A program made the position numbers and the translations under genes. The notes beneath the pieces are model-generated. The model saw only the letters and a program-made list of their open reading frames with translations. It was not told the DNA's origin and did not search any database. Of a stretch of 64,000 bases of DNA, positions 18,357 to 26,449 are shown one piece after another. Every line of letters starts with the position of its first letter. The stretch's first letter is position 1. Origin of the DNA: Flavobacterium sp. 9. GTDB lineage: Bacteria; Bacteroidota; Bacteroidia; Flavobacteriales; Flavobacteriaceae. The stretch is from assembly GCF_002754195.1 (NCBI RefSeq), contig NZ_PEEU01000001.1, positions 1,178,001 through 1,242,000 on the forward strand. The letters run 5' to 3'.

Positions 18357-19460
18357 TTAAATCTCGCCTGTCATCATAATGTTTTCTTTTACTCCTTTAT
18401 TTTTTAGCATTCTGAAATGCGAACGTACAGCATGATAAAATGGATAAGAAGTATACGGAAGATTATATTCCTGCGCATAACGCCTGATAATTGGTGTGAT
18501 ATAAGGATAATAAGTATGTCCAACTCCGGGAAAAAGATGATGCGCAACATGATGTGTAAAACCGCCGTATAAAAAATTAGCCAATTTACTTTCTGTACTA
18601 AAATCCTTAGTAACAATCATTTGATGCATTGCCCATGTTGCCGAAAGATTTCCGTAATCGTCCGTTACCGGAAAATGAGCATCTTCATCAACATGAGTCG
18701 ACACGAGCGCGACAACTCCAAGTGTACTTCCGCATAAATGCATCGCAAACCAACCTCCTAAAACTATATACCACGGTTGATGAAGCAACATCATTGGAAT
18801 AAAAAGCAAATAAAAAAGATTAATCACTTTTGCTGCAATCATTTTATAGATTTCACTTCTCGGAATCTTATCGACAACTTTTTTTACGTAGTTATCTTTC
18901 TTCCCAAAAAAGTCTTTAAAATCACGGATATAAATCCAGTTTAAACTATAAAACGGATAAATCATCCACATATAAATATGCTGGTATTTATGATAATCAA
19001 ACAACGGACTATTGGGGAAAATTCTAATAATATCGCTTTGCTTTATGTCGATATCCCAATCAGGAACGTTTGGATAAGCATGATGAAGGTTAATATGCCG
19101 GCGTGTCCAAAGCCAGTGGTTGCCACCAAAGAGTTCGAGAACATACATAAACCATTCGTTATGTTTTGATTTCCTGAACAATGCTCCATGCGCCGCATCG
19201 TGAAAGGCATTTATAAAAAGTAAGATCATTGTGATACCGCACAAAATATAAAAGAGAAATAATAAAGGCGTATGGTCTCCAAACAACAAAATACAGGAAT
19301 AAAATAAAAAGAAAAAAAATACAAGTGCCAGAGACTTAATAATATTGAATTGGTACAAGGATGAATTTTGTAAAATAGTTTCGTTCACTTCTGTGCGCAT
19401 CTTTTTAAAAAAATCATCAGTACCGGCTTTTAAATAAACCGGGCGTTTTAATTTTTCCAT
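18357..19460 (-). CDS. Membrane fatty acid desaturase (acyl-lipid/acyl-CoA type)
   Basis: 367 residues, usual length for COG3239-type desaturases. The three His boxes that bind the di-iron centre are present: HDAAHGA, HINLHHAYPN and HHVAHHLFPG, with the typical two pairs of transmembrane helices between them (about residues 40-85 and 205-245). Expected activity is introducing a double bond into membrane acyl chains in the cytoplasmic membrane. The regiospecificity cannot be read from sequence. It is a single-gene unit with its own terminator, which fits membrane-fluidity control. Confidence 0.9.
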   Translation of the reverse strand: MEKLKRPVYLKAGTDDFFKKMRTEVNETILQNSSLYQFNIIKSLALVFFFFLFYSCILLFGDHTPLLFLFYILCGITMILLFINAFHDAAHGALFRKSKHNEWFMYVLELFGGNHWLWTRRHINLHHAYPNVPDWDIDIKQSDIIRIFPNSPLFDYHKYQHIYMWMIYPFYSLNWIYIRDFKDFFGKKDNYVKKVVDKIPRSEIYKMIAAKVINLFYLLFIPMMLLHQPWYIVLGGWFAMHLCGSTLGVVALVSTHVDEDAHFPVTDDYGNLSATWAMHQMIVTKDFSTESKLANFLYGGFTHHVAHHLFPGVGHTYYPYITPIIRRYAQEYNLPYTSYPFYHAVRSHFRMLKNKGVKENIMMTGEI

Positions 19461-19565
19461 AACAGGTATTGCTAGAAATTGTCATACCAAAATTAATAAA
19501 AAAAAGTTAAAACACACAAAAACAAACCATTACACTTAAACTAGAAAAAGAAATTATACCAACAA

Positions 19566-19598
19566 AAAATCCAAATCTCATCGCTAAGATTTGGCTTT
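19566..19598 (-). terminator. Terminator behind a gene remnant
   Basis: Stem CCAAATCT/AGATTTGG with loop CATCGCTA and flanking A/T tracts. It sits just downstream (minus strand) of the remnant at 19641-19750, so it is probably the surviving terminator of that lost gene. Confidence 0.65.
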
Positions 19599-19640
19599 TG
19601 ACATTGTTTAAAAACAAACAATATATTTTAAAACATAATT

Positions 19641-19750
19641 TTATAAAGCTTTAAACCAATCCTGAAATCTTCCAAATTGTTCTGCAAAAAAGGATTCGTT
19701 TTCTTCTTTCTCTTCTTTTGTATTGGCTAAAACGTGTTCATAATAAACCT
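19641..19750 (-). pseudogene. C-terminal remnant of a deleted gene, about 36 residues
   Basis: A minus-strand frame without a start reads VYYEHVLANTKEEKEENESF, then FAEQFGRFQDWFKAL and a stop at 19641-19643. The regular amphipathic, Glu/Lys-rich helix and the intact terminator just downstream indicate the end of a real protein whose 5' part is gone. The parent family cannot be named from this piece. The rest of the surrounding spacer (19461-20038) shows no other gene. Confidence 0.5.
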
Positions 19751-20038
19751 ACCGATATGATGTACTTAACGGCACATTTCAATCTTTGGCTATTACGTTG
19801 ATGTTTTCCTATCAATATTTTGCATCTAAAGGCACATCAAATACACATCATTACTTTTTTAATTTATATCCTAAAAAGCCAATTCTACTTGGTATTAATA
19901 GATGTATTTCCCGTTAATGCTCTCTGAATTTTACACTTACCAAAAGAAACCGAAAAATAAAAGGAACATAAAATTTTACTTTTTTGTAATTTGCTTCTCA
20001 GAAAAAATCTAAATCATTCTTATCGAAAAAATTATACT

Positions 20039-21817
20039 ATGCTAAAATTCTGTAGACAATCGGCATTCCTAGTAATGTTTCTGTTTCTTTCTTTTGCGGT
20101 TTATAGCAAACCCGTTATTTATGTAAATCAGATTGGTTTTGATACCAAAGGTTCGAAAATTGCTGTTATTGGCGCTGATCATAATCTTGATGCAAAAGCG
20201 ACTTTCAGCATTATTGATATCGCTTCCGGTAAAACTGTATTTACTTCATCGGTTGGAAAAGCACAAAATGTTACTGAATGGAATCTTGGTCAAAATTACT
20301 ATCGTGCCGATTTTTCTTCCTTCCAAAAAACAGGAAATTACAAAGTATCTGTAAATATTAACGGAACAATATACGATTCTCCCAATTTTGCAATTGAAGA
20401 AAATATATTAGCAAAACGTACTATTTCGTCAATTGTGCATTATTATAATAAACAAAGAGCTAATACGCCCGACGAACTCAATGCCGATAAAAACATGTTG
20501 CTTTATGGCAGTACAAAAAGGGTCGATGTTCACGGCGGATGGTGCGATGCATCTGGCGATGTGAGTAAATATTTTTCGCATTTGGCTTATGCCAATTTTG
20601 TATCGCCACAACAAACTCCGCTTGTAACGTGGTCGCTAATTAATACTTCAGAAACTCTTTCGAAGCAACTCAAAGATTGGAAAATCAAAGATTCATTAGA
20701 TAATGAAGCACTTTGGGGCGCTGATTATTTAATGCGTTGTCTATCTGACGAAGATTATTTCTACATGATTGTTTTTAGTTATTTCGATAAAGATCCCGCG
20801 GCAAGAAGAATCGTTGGATTGAAAGCAAATAGTGTTACTACAAATGAATATCAATGTGCTTTTAGAGAAGGTGGCGGAATGGCAATTGCAGCTCTTGCCC
20901 GAATTTCACAATGGAATAAAAATGGTGATTTTACTTCTAAACAATATCTTGACGGCGCAAAACGAGCCTACGCACATCTATTACTAAATAACACAAAATA
21001 TGATGATGACGGAAAAGAAAACATCATCGATGATTATTGCGCTTTAATGGCGGCAACAGAATTATGGATTGCAACTAATGATACTTTTTATGCAGACGAA
21101 GCCAGAAAATGGGCGCATAATCTAGAAAACCGAATGACAGATAAAGGATGGTTTAGAAGTAATGACGGAAATCGTCCGTTTTGGCATGCCGCAGATGCGG
21201 GTTTACCAATAGTTGCATTAACCCGATATTTGAAAAAAGAAACGAATTCTGCTGAAAAAACACTGGCTGAAAATGTGATAAAAAAAGCATTAGATTATAA
21301 TATTGCGGTTACCAATAATGTAGAAAATCCTTTTGGTTATGCCAGACAAAGTTTTTTATATAAAGATCAAGTCCAGGATGGCTTTTTTATTCCGCATGAT
21401 AATGAAACCGGTTGGTGGTGGCAAGGCGAAAACGCGAGATTAGCTTCTCTTGCAACAGCAGCTATCGAAGGTGGAAAAATCGCTTATTCTCAAAAAAATA
21501 ATCCTACCAAAAAAACACTTAATTCTTATGCAGAACAACAAGTTTCGTGGATATTAGGCTGTAATCCTTATTCTGTATGTTTTATGTATGAATTTGGACA
21601 AAAAAATGTGCCTTATATGCATTCTAATTATGGTCATGGTTCTGAGAAAGGCGGAATCTCAAACGGAATTACCGGCAAAGAAGGAAATGGCGACGGATCC
21701 GGAATCGACTTTAATATGGATGTTGAAGGAAATGACGAATGGCGCTGGACAGAACAATGGATTCCGCATTCGGCTTGGTTTTTACAGGCAATTACGGCTA
21801 TGGTAGAAAATAAATAA
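20039..21817 (+). CDS. Glycoside hydrolase family 9 enzyme with N-terminal Ig-like domain
   Basis: 592 residues from ATG 20039; an upstream TTG frame is not needed, because MLKFCRQSAFLVMFLFLSFAVYS is a good signal peptide. An N-terminal CelD-type Ig-like domain (PVIYVNQIGFD, about 25-110) precedes the (alpha/alpha)6 catalytic domain. GWCDASGDVSKY matches the GH9 region with the two catalytic Asp, and EWRWTEQWIPH near the C-terminus the general acid Glu region. NPYSVCFMYEFGQK matches the conserved Asn-Pro segment. Likely substrates are beta-1,4-glucan or a related oligosaccharide. No SusC/D pair is adjacent. The ThuA-like gene follows 13 bp later, so they are probably co-transcribed. Confidence 0.9.
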   Translation: MLKFCRQSAFLVMFLFLSFAVYSKPVIYVNQIGFDTKGSKIAVIGADHNLDAKATFSIIDIASGKTVFTSSVGKAQNVTEWNLGQNYYRADFSSFQKTGNYKVSVNINGTIYDSPNFAIEENILAKRTISSIVHYYNKQRANTPDELNADKNMLLYGSTKRVDVHGGWCDASGDVSKYFSHLAYANFVSPQQTPLVTWSLINTSETLSKQLKDWKIKDSLDNEALWGADYLMRCLSDEDYFYMIVFSYFDKDPAARRIVGLKANSVTTNEYQCAFREGGGMAIAALARISQWNKNGDFTSKQYLDGAKRAYAHLLLNNTKYDDDGKENIIDDYCALMAATELWIATNDTFYADEARKWAHNLENRMTDKGWFRSNDGNRPFWHAADAGLPIVALTRYLKKETNSAEKTLAENVIKKALDYNIAVTNNVENPFGYARQSFLYKDQVQDGFFIPHDNETGWWWQGENARLASLATAAIEGGKIAYSQKNNPTKKTLNSYAEQQVSWILGCNPYSVCFMYEFGQKNVPYMHSNYGHGSEKGGISNGITGKEGNGDGSGIDFNMDVEGNDEWRWTEQWIPHSAWFLQAITAMVENK

Positions 21818-21830
21818 TCAATTGAGATTC

Positions 21831-22607
21831 ATGAAAAACTTTCGAATAATAATCCTTTTAGCGATAATAAGTTGCTTTTTTCAACCGGAATGTTTGGCTC
21901 AGAAAACCAAAAAATCAAGATTCAGAGCTTTGGTTTTATATGAAAATGGCGGGCATCATTTACCTTTTTCAAAAGCCGCTAAACCCTGGCTAAACAAACT
22001 GGCAATCGACAGCAGTTTTACAATTGATTATATCGAAAACACAAAAACCATTAATGACGCGTTTTTAAAAAAATATCAGGTTTTTATACAATTAGATTAT
22101 CCGCCATATACCTGGAGCGAAGAATCTATGAAGGCTTTTGAAAAATATATGAATAATGGCAAAGGCGGATGGATTGGCTTACATCACGCTACTTTATTGG
22201 GCGAATTTGATGGTTATCCAATGTGGCAATGGTTTTCTGATTTTATGGGCGGAATTCGGTTTGTAGATTATATTCCAACTTTTGCAAAAGCTCAGGTAAA
22301 TCTCGAAGACAAATCACATCCTGTAATGAAAGGCGTTCCTTCGAGCTTTTTTATAGAAAAAGAAGAATGGTATATTTATGATAAAAGTCCTCGAGAAAAT
22401 GTGCACGTTTTAGCTTCTGTAGATGAATCTACTTACGATCCCATTTCAAAAATAAAAATGGGCGATCATCCCGTAATTTGGACAAATGATCATTTTAAAT
22501 CTCGTAATGTTTACATTTTTATGGGACATTCTCCTGATTTATTCGAAAATGAAGCTTACACTACTCTTCTTAAAAATTCTATTTTTTGGGCTGCTAATAG
22601 AAAATGA
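21831..22607 (+). CDS. ThuA-like domain secreted protein
   Basis: 258 residues from ATG 21831 (a TTG three codons earlier is less likely). Signal peptide MKNFRIIILLAIISCFFQPE, then a ThuA-like flavodoxin/glutamine-amidotransferase fold: FRALVLYENGGHH near the N-terminus, GWIGLHHATLLGEFDG in the middle, HPVIWTNDHFKSRNVYIFMG towards the end. ThuA proteins are linked to sugar utilization, and in Bacteroidota many are secreted beside glycosidases. The reaction is not firmly known. Operon partner of the GH9 gene, suggesting a role on the same carbohydrate. Confidence 0.85.
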   Translation: MKNFRIIILLAIISCFFQPECLAQKTKKSRFRALVLYENGGHHLPFSKAAKPWLNKLAIDSSFTIDYIENTKTINDAFLKKYQVFIQLDYPPYTWSEESMKAFEKYMNNGKGGWIGLHHATLLGEFDGYPMWQWFSDFMGGIRFVDYIPTFAKAQVNLEDKSHPVMKGVPSSFFIEKEEWYIYDKSPRENVHVLASVDESTYDPISKIKMGDHPVIWTNDHFKSRNVYIFMGHSPDLFENEAYTTLLKNSIFWAANRK

Positions 22608-22650
22608 GTTTTTATAAATTGATAAAAAGGACGCAAAGCTTAAACACAAT

Positions 22651-22790
22651 CTTGTCATTGCGAGGAACGAAGCAACCTCACTAACAAAAATCACTACTTA
22701 AATTCTGCAAATGAGATTGCTTCGTTCCTCGCAAAGACCAATCTTTGTCGAGTTTCTAGTGTGATTTCTCCTCCGTCGAAATGACAAAAA
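22651..22790. repeat. Palindromic extragenic repeat, copy 1 of 3
   Basis: Arms GCGAGGAACGAAGCAA and TTGCTTCGTTCCTCGC form a long hairpin; the shared core ATCTTTGTCGAGTTTCT follows, then a second arm ending CCGTCGAAATGACAA. Related copies lie at 33915-34020 and 37400-37512. This GTCATTTCGA-type repeat occupies the spacer between convergent genes. Confidence 0.8.
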
Positions 22791-22841
22791 CTTTGCTACT
22801 TTGCGCGAAAAAAATTCAGCCATAATTGTCTAAAAAAAAAC

Positions 22842-23663
22842 TTAAAATATTCCCATACTTTCGGGTTTGATTGTAAACCCTAAACGTATCATACTTTTGT
22901 GTTCCTGATAATCAATCAAACTTTCGGTATAACCCACAAACCATTGTAGCGTCAGATAATAATTCTCTTTTTTGTACGGTCTCCAATTTACTTGAGTTTG
23001 CAAAGAACCGTAATTAATAAGACCGCTTCCTTTTCTGAAAAGAATATCTGCGCTCCATCTTCCGGGTTGTATTTGATACGTTGCACTTGCTTCTCCATAA
23101 CCTACATATTTGGTTAATCCGGGATTATCTTCTTTATCAACAAGCGGAATCCATCCTCTCAATCCAACAACCCAACGTGGAGAAATCTGTGATTTTAAGG
23201 AGAACGCAAGCATATTCCAGGTTCTGGAATAAATAGAATCTCTTCCGTTTGATTCGTGCTCGAGCGAAATTGTTCCGTAAGTTAGTCTTCCGCCTTTTAA
23301 ATAAAACGGACGAACGATGGCTACGCCGGGATTAAAATTAATTTCAGAAAATGGTTTTGAGCTTGCATAAATATCCCAAAAGGCTTTTTGAGTATACATT
23401 AGATAAGGGAAAAAACCGCCCCATAATGGCTTCGATTTTAATCGTAATTTAAAACTTACCTGATATTTTACATCGGCAGTATTTCTTGTAATGGGTTCAT
23501 TTATTGGAACTCCTGTTAAGAAATAATTGTCTTTGTGAACCGAGAAACTTGGTTCTTTTAACAGCGAATCGGCTGCGCGAAAATTTTTCTTATCTTCTAA
23601 AAGTTGTGAATGTGATTGGATCGAAAATAAAACAAAAAAGACCAATAGATATTTGAAATGCAT
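22842..23663 (-). CDS. Outer-membrane phospholipase A (PldA-like)
   Basis: 273 residues with a signal peptide (MHFKYLLVFFVLFSIQSHS). The segment SLEHESNGRDSIYSRTWN matches the PldA active site, where the His and Ser of HxSNGR and the later Asn form the catalytic triad. The flanking strands are amphipathic, as in a 12-stranded barrel (YLTLQWFVGYTESL, MIRLGFTIKPESMG). Length agrees with E. coli PldA. Expected activity: calcium-dependent hydrolysis of phospholipids misplaced to the outer leaflet. Single gene, convergent with the ThuA gene across a palindromic repeat. Confidence 0.85.
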   Translation of the reverse strand: MHFKYLLVFFVLFSIQSHSQLLEDKKNFRAADSLLKEPSFSVHKDNYFLTGVPINEPITRNTADVKYQVSFKLRLKSKPLWGGFFPYLMYTQKAFWDIYASSKPFSEINFNPGVAIVRPFYLKGGRLTYGTISLEHESNGRDSIYSRTWNMLAFSLKSQISPRWVVGLRGWIPLVDKEDNPGLTKYVGYGEASATYQIQPGRWSADILFRKGSGLINYGSLQTQVNWRPYKKENYYLTLQWFVGYTESLIDYQEHKSMIRLGFTIKPESMGIF

Positions 23664-23761
23664 TTATAAAAGTTTAATTAAAATAACTTTTATAAAAATC
23701 TATTATTCTAGGGAATCCTATTGACGCAATAAAAACAAGGGTTAACTCAAAAAATCTGAAT

Positions 23762-24784
23762 TTATTCTTTTTCGAAATAAAGATATTTCGTGCTATTACT
23801 TACATCGCGCAATCTTATTTGGGAATTATTAAACTCAAACAATTTCCAGCTGTTATTGTTTAATTTACTAAGCAAATCTGAACTAAAAGTTAGCTTTAAA
23901 TCTCGAACTCCATATTGCAAAGAAGTTTCCCATTGACCCGTTTCTGAAGTTCCGCCTTTGGTAGCAACCACAGATTTATCACTTTTAAACACAAATGAAT
24001 ATCCGGCGTAAGAAGAAGTTTTCTCAGAATCAGCAAAGAAATAAGGTATTGACCACGAACCGTTTGTAATTGTTGCAGCAAAATCAAGTGCTACAGTATT
24101 ATTTTCCGGACAATAATCAATCGCGTATTTAATAGCATTTTCGAAATCTAAATTGCTCGTAAGCGATTTTGTCTGATTGTTGTAATCTACTATCGAAATT
24201 GGATATTTTAGCGAAATATACTGACTGCTACTTAAATTTTGTATGAAGCTAAAAAACGCTTCATCACTCACAATCGATACAGAACTTCCTACTTGATTGG
24301 CGCTATTATAGATATTAATTGTAATAGGATAATTGATATTTAGACCATTTATTTTGGATAAAAGATCAGGAAGATGATTCCAATAATCAATTAAAGAATT
24401 AAAATCAGCTTCGTTTGGAATCAGTTTTTGAATATAATTATAGTAAACCATTGTTACAGGAAAACTTATTTTTACAATATCATCATCATAATTATTTGCA
24501 TTGATATTGTCTATTACTTTTTGATAATCTGCGGTAGTATTTATGGCAATTGTTTCGTTGTTAACCGTAACAGTATAAGGTAGTTTTATGGTACAATAAC
24601 TAGATCTGTCGATTACATTATCCTGCACCGTTTTTACCATTGCAACCCTTTGCAAATAGGTCGTAAGCGGCGAAACATTAGTAACTGTTCCCTGCGGATT
24701 ATAGCGCTGTTCTTCCATATCGCTTTGGCAAGACAATAAGAACAAGAAAGCTACTATTGATAAATATTTTTTTAAAGGGAACAT
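23762..24784 (-). CDS. Repeat-containing lipoprotein of unknown function, 340 aa
   Basis: Lipoprotein signal (FLFLLSC, Cys19). The body holds at least three related units of roughly 70-80 residues, each opening with a strand such as IKLPYTVTVNNETIAI, INYPITINIYNSANQV or LKYPISIVDYNNQTKSL and followed by a short helix (YQKVIDNI, AFFSFIQN, FENAIKYA). A different C-terminal beta domain (about 240-340) ends FNNSQIRLRDVSNSTKYLYF. I do not recognise a named family with certainty; it resembles uncharacterised flavobacterial surface lipoproteins. Divergent from the ECF sigma gene, with 200 bp between them that could hold both promoters. Confidence 0.6.
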   Translation of the reverse strand: MFPLKKYLSIVAFLFLLSCQSDMEEQRYNPQGTVTNVSPLTTYLQRVAMVKTVQDNVIDRSSYCTIKLPYTVTVNNETIAINTTADYQKVIDNINANNYDDDIVKISFPVTMVYYNYIQKLIPNEADFNSLIDYWNHLPDLLSKINGLNINYPITINIYNSANQVGSSVSIVSDEAFFSFIQNLSSSQYISLKYPISIVDYNNQTKSLTSNLDFENAIKYAIDYCPENNTVALDFAATITNGSWSIPYFFADSEKTSSYAGYSFVFKSDKSVVATKGGTSETGQWETSLQYGVRDLKLTFSSDLLSKLNNNSWKLFEFNNSQIRLRDVSNSTKYLYFEKE

Positions 24785-24953
24785 AATTATGTTTTTACAA
24801 AGATAATAAAATTAAGAGAAATTGTTTTTTTAATAAATTCGGCATCAAGGATTTCGATCGCTGCATCTGTACTAAATTGTCAAAAGCCAATACCATTTTA
24901 TTCTACTATAAAACAATCATCTTTACTTTTACCCTACTTAAACTAAAAACAAA

Positions 24954-24961
24954 TACTTTTG
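24954..24961 (+). promoter_or_regulatory. Possible -7 promoter element of the ECF sigma gene
   Basis: TACTTTTG fits the Bacteroidota -7 consensus TAnnTTTG and lies 24 bp before the chosen start at 24985. No clear -33 element is visible, so this is tentative. Confidence 0.3.
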
Positions 24962-24984
24962 TTGGGTACAAATTGAAAATCCAA

Positions 24985-25500
24985 ATGCCAAATAAACCCG
25001 AATCAAACACTTGCGATGAAATAGTCTTTTCGTCTTTTTTCAAAAGTCACGTAAAAGCACTTCGAAATTTTCTTTTATACAAATTTGGCAACAGCGATCA
25101 GGCAGAAGATGTTGCTCAGGAAGCATTTGTAAAACTATGGCAAAACTGCGCTTCTGTACCAATCGAAAAAGCAAAATCATACATTTATACAATTGCCAAT
25201 AATAGCAGTCTAAACGAAATTGCGCATCAGAAAGTTGTTTTGAGATATGAAAAAAACTTCACCGGTTTAGACAAAACAAATGAAAATCCCGAATACCTTT
25301 TAGAAGAAAAACAATTTCAATCCAAACTATTAAAAGCTATTGAAAACCTCAATGAAAAACAACGTATCGCTTTTTTGATGCATCGAATTGACGGAAAGAA
25401 ATACAGCGAAATTGCTTTGGAGTTAGAAATCAGCGTAAAAGCAGTAGAAAAGCGCATTCATCTGGCTTTGTTAAGTCTGCGTAAAGAAATTGATTTATAA
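24985..25500 (+). CDS. ECF RNA polymerase sigma factor (FecI-like)
   Basis: 171 residues from ATG 24985 (MPNKPESNTCDEIVF); the in-frame extension upstream is AT-rich and lacks family similarity. Region 2 (about residues 12-75) contains GNSDQAEDVAQEAFVKLWQN; region 4 (about 110-165) contains YSEIALELEISVKAVEKRIH, the helix-turn-helix reading the -35-like element. It is followed by an anti-sigma FecR gene and a TonB-dependent receptor, the classical signal-transducing trio in which the receptor signals through FecR to release the sigma factor. Likely targets are the receptor gene itself and perhaps the two operons downstream that share an upstream motif. Confidence 0.93.
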   Translation: MPNKPESNTCDEIVFSSFFKSHVKALRNFLLYKFGNSDQAEDVAQEAFVKLWQNCASVPIEKAKSYIYTIANNSSLNEIAHQKVVLRYEKNFTGLDKTNENPEYLLEEKQFQSKLLKAIENLNEKQRIAFLMHRIDGKKYSEIALELEISVKAVEKRIHLALLSLRKEIDL

Positions 25501-25549
25501 AAGTAGGGTAAAATTAGTTCCAATTGTTTTAATATATAATACTAGTACA

Positions 25550-26449
25550 ATGAAAGAAAATCGATTATTAGCAAAATGGCTCAACAATGATTTGTCGGAA
25601 GACGAATTGGCCGAATTTAAAGCAAGTCCCGATTTTGAAAAATACCAAAAAATAAAGAATTATACAGAACATTTGGCAGTAGATGATTTTGACGAAAATG
25701 CCATGTTATCGAACATTCTTAAACAGAAAAAAGTGACTCCAAAAGTGGTTCCTTTATATAAAAAATGGATGTTTCGAGCGGCTGCAATATTTGTTTTGGC
25801 ACTTGGAATTACGTTTGCAATGAAAGTGTATGTGCCTCATACAGAAAAAGCAGATTTTGGAGAAAAAACGACTTTTTCATTACCTGATAATTCTGAAGTA
25901 GTGCTGAATTCAGGTTCTGAAATAAATTATAAAAAATGGAATTGGGATAATAACAGAAGACTTGAATTAAAAGGAGAAGCTTATTTCAGAGTTTCAAAAG
26001 GGAGACGATTTGAAGTACAAACCAATCTTGGAAAAGTATCGGTTTTAGGAACTCAGTTTAACGTAAAAGCCCGAAAAAACAGGTTTGATGTGGTATGTTA
26101 TGAAGGATGCGTAAAAGTAAATTATGGAAACACCGAAATTTTATTAACGCACGGACAAGGCGTGAGTTTTGAAAACGGAAAACAAATAAAAATGACCATA
26201 ACTTCATTGAAACCAGAATGGACAGAAAATCAAATATCTTTCTATAAAGAAAATATAAGAACCTTGCTGGATGAAGTTGAAAGGCAATATAACATTAAAA
26301 TCGAATTGAAAACTAAAGACACAATCTCCTTATTTACAGGAAAATTACCAGCCAAAAACCTGGATATTGCTTTGCATATTATTGGTACAACTTATCATTT
26401 AGAGGCTAAAAAAGTCTCAGAAAATAAAATAATTTTTGACGAAAAATAA
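25550..26449 (+). CDS. Anti-sigma factor, FecR family
   Basis: 299 residues from ATG 25550. Cytoplasmic N-terminal domain (1-72), one membrane span (about 74-94, AAAIFVLALGITFAM) and a periplasmic FecR domain with the signature GEAYFRVSKGRRFEVQTNLG, then VLGTQFNVKA. The C-terminal part (YNIKIELKTKDTISLFTGKL) matches the DUF4974/STN-like module that contacts the receptor. It sits between the sigma factor and the TonB receptor genes and directly abuts the latter, whose ATG follows the stop without a gap. Role: membrane-bound control of the sigma factor. Confidence 0.93.
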   Translation: MKENRLLAKWLNNDLSEDELAEFKASPDFEKYQKIKNYTEHLAVDDFDENAMLSNILKQKKVTPKVVPLYKKWMFRAAAIFVLALGITFAMKVYVPHTEKADFGEKTTFSLPDNSEVVLNSGSEINYKKWNWDNNRRLELKGEAYFRVSKGRRFEVQTNLGKVSVLGTQFNVKARKNRFDVVCYEGCVKVNYGNTEILLTHGQGVSFENGKQIKMTITSLKPEWTENQISFYKENIRTLLDEVERQYNIKIELKTKDTISLFTGKLPAKNLDIALHIIGTTYHLEAKKVSENKIIFDEK

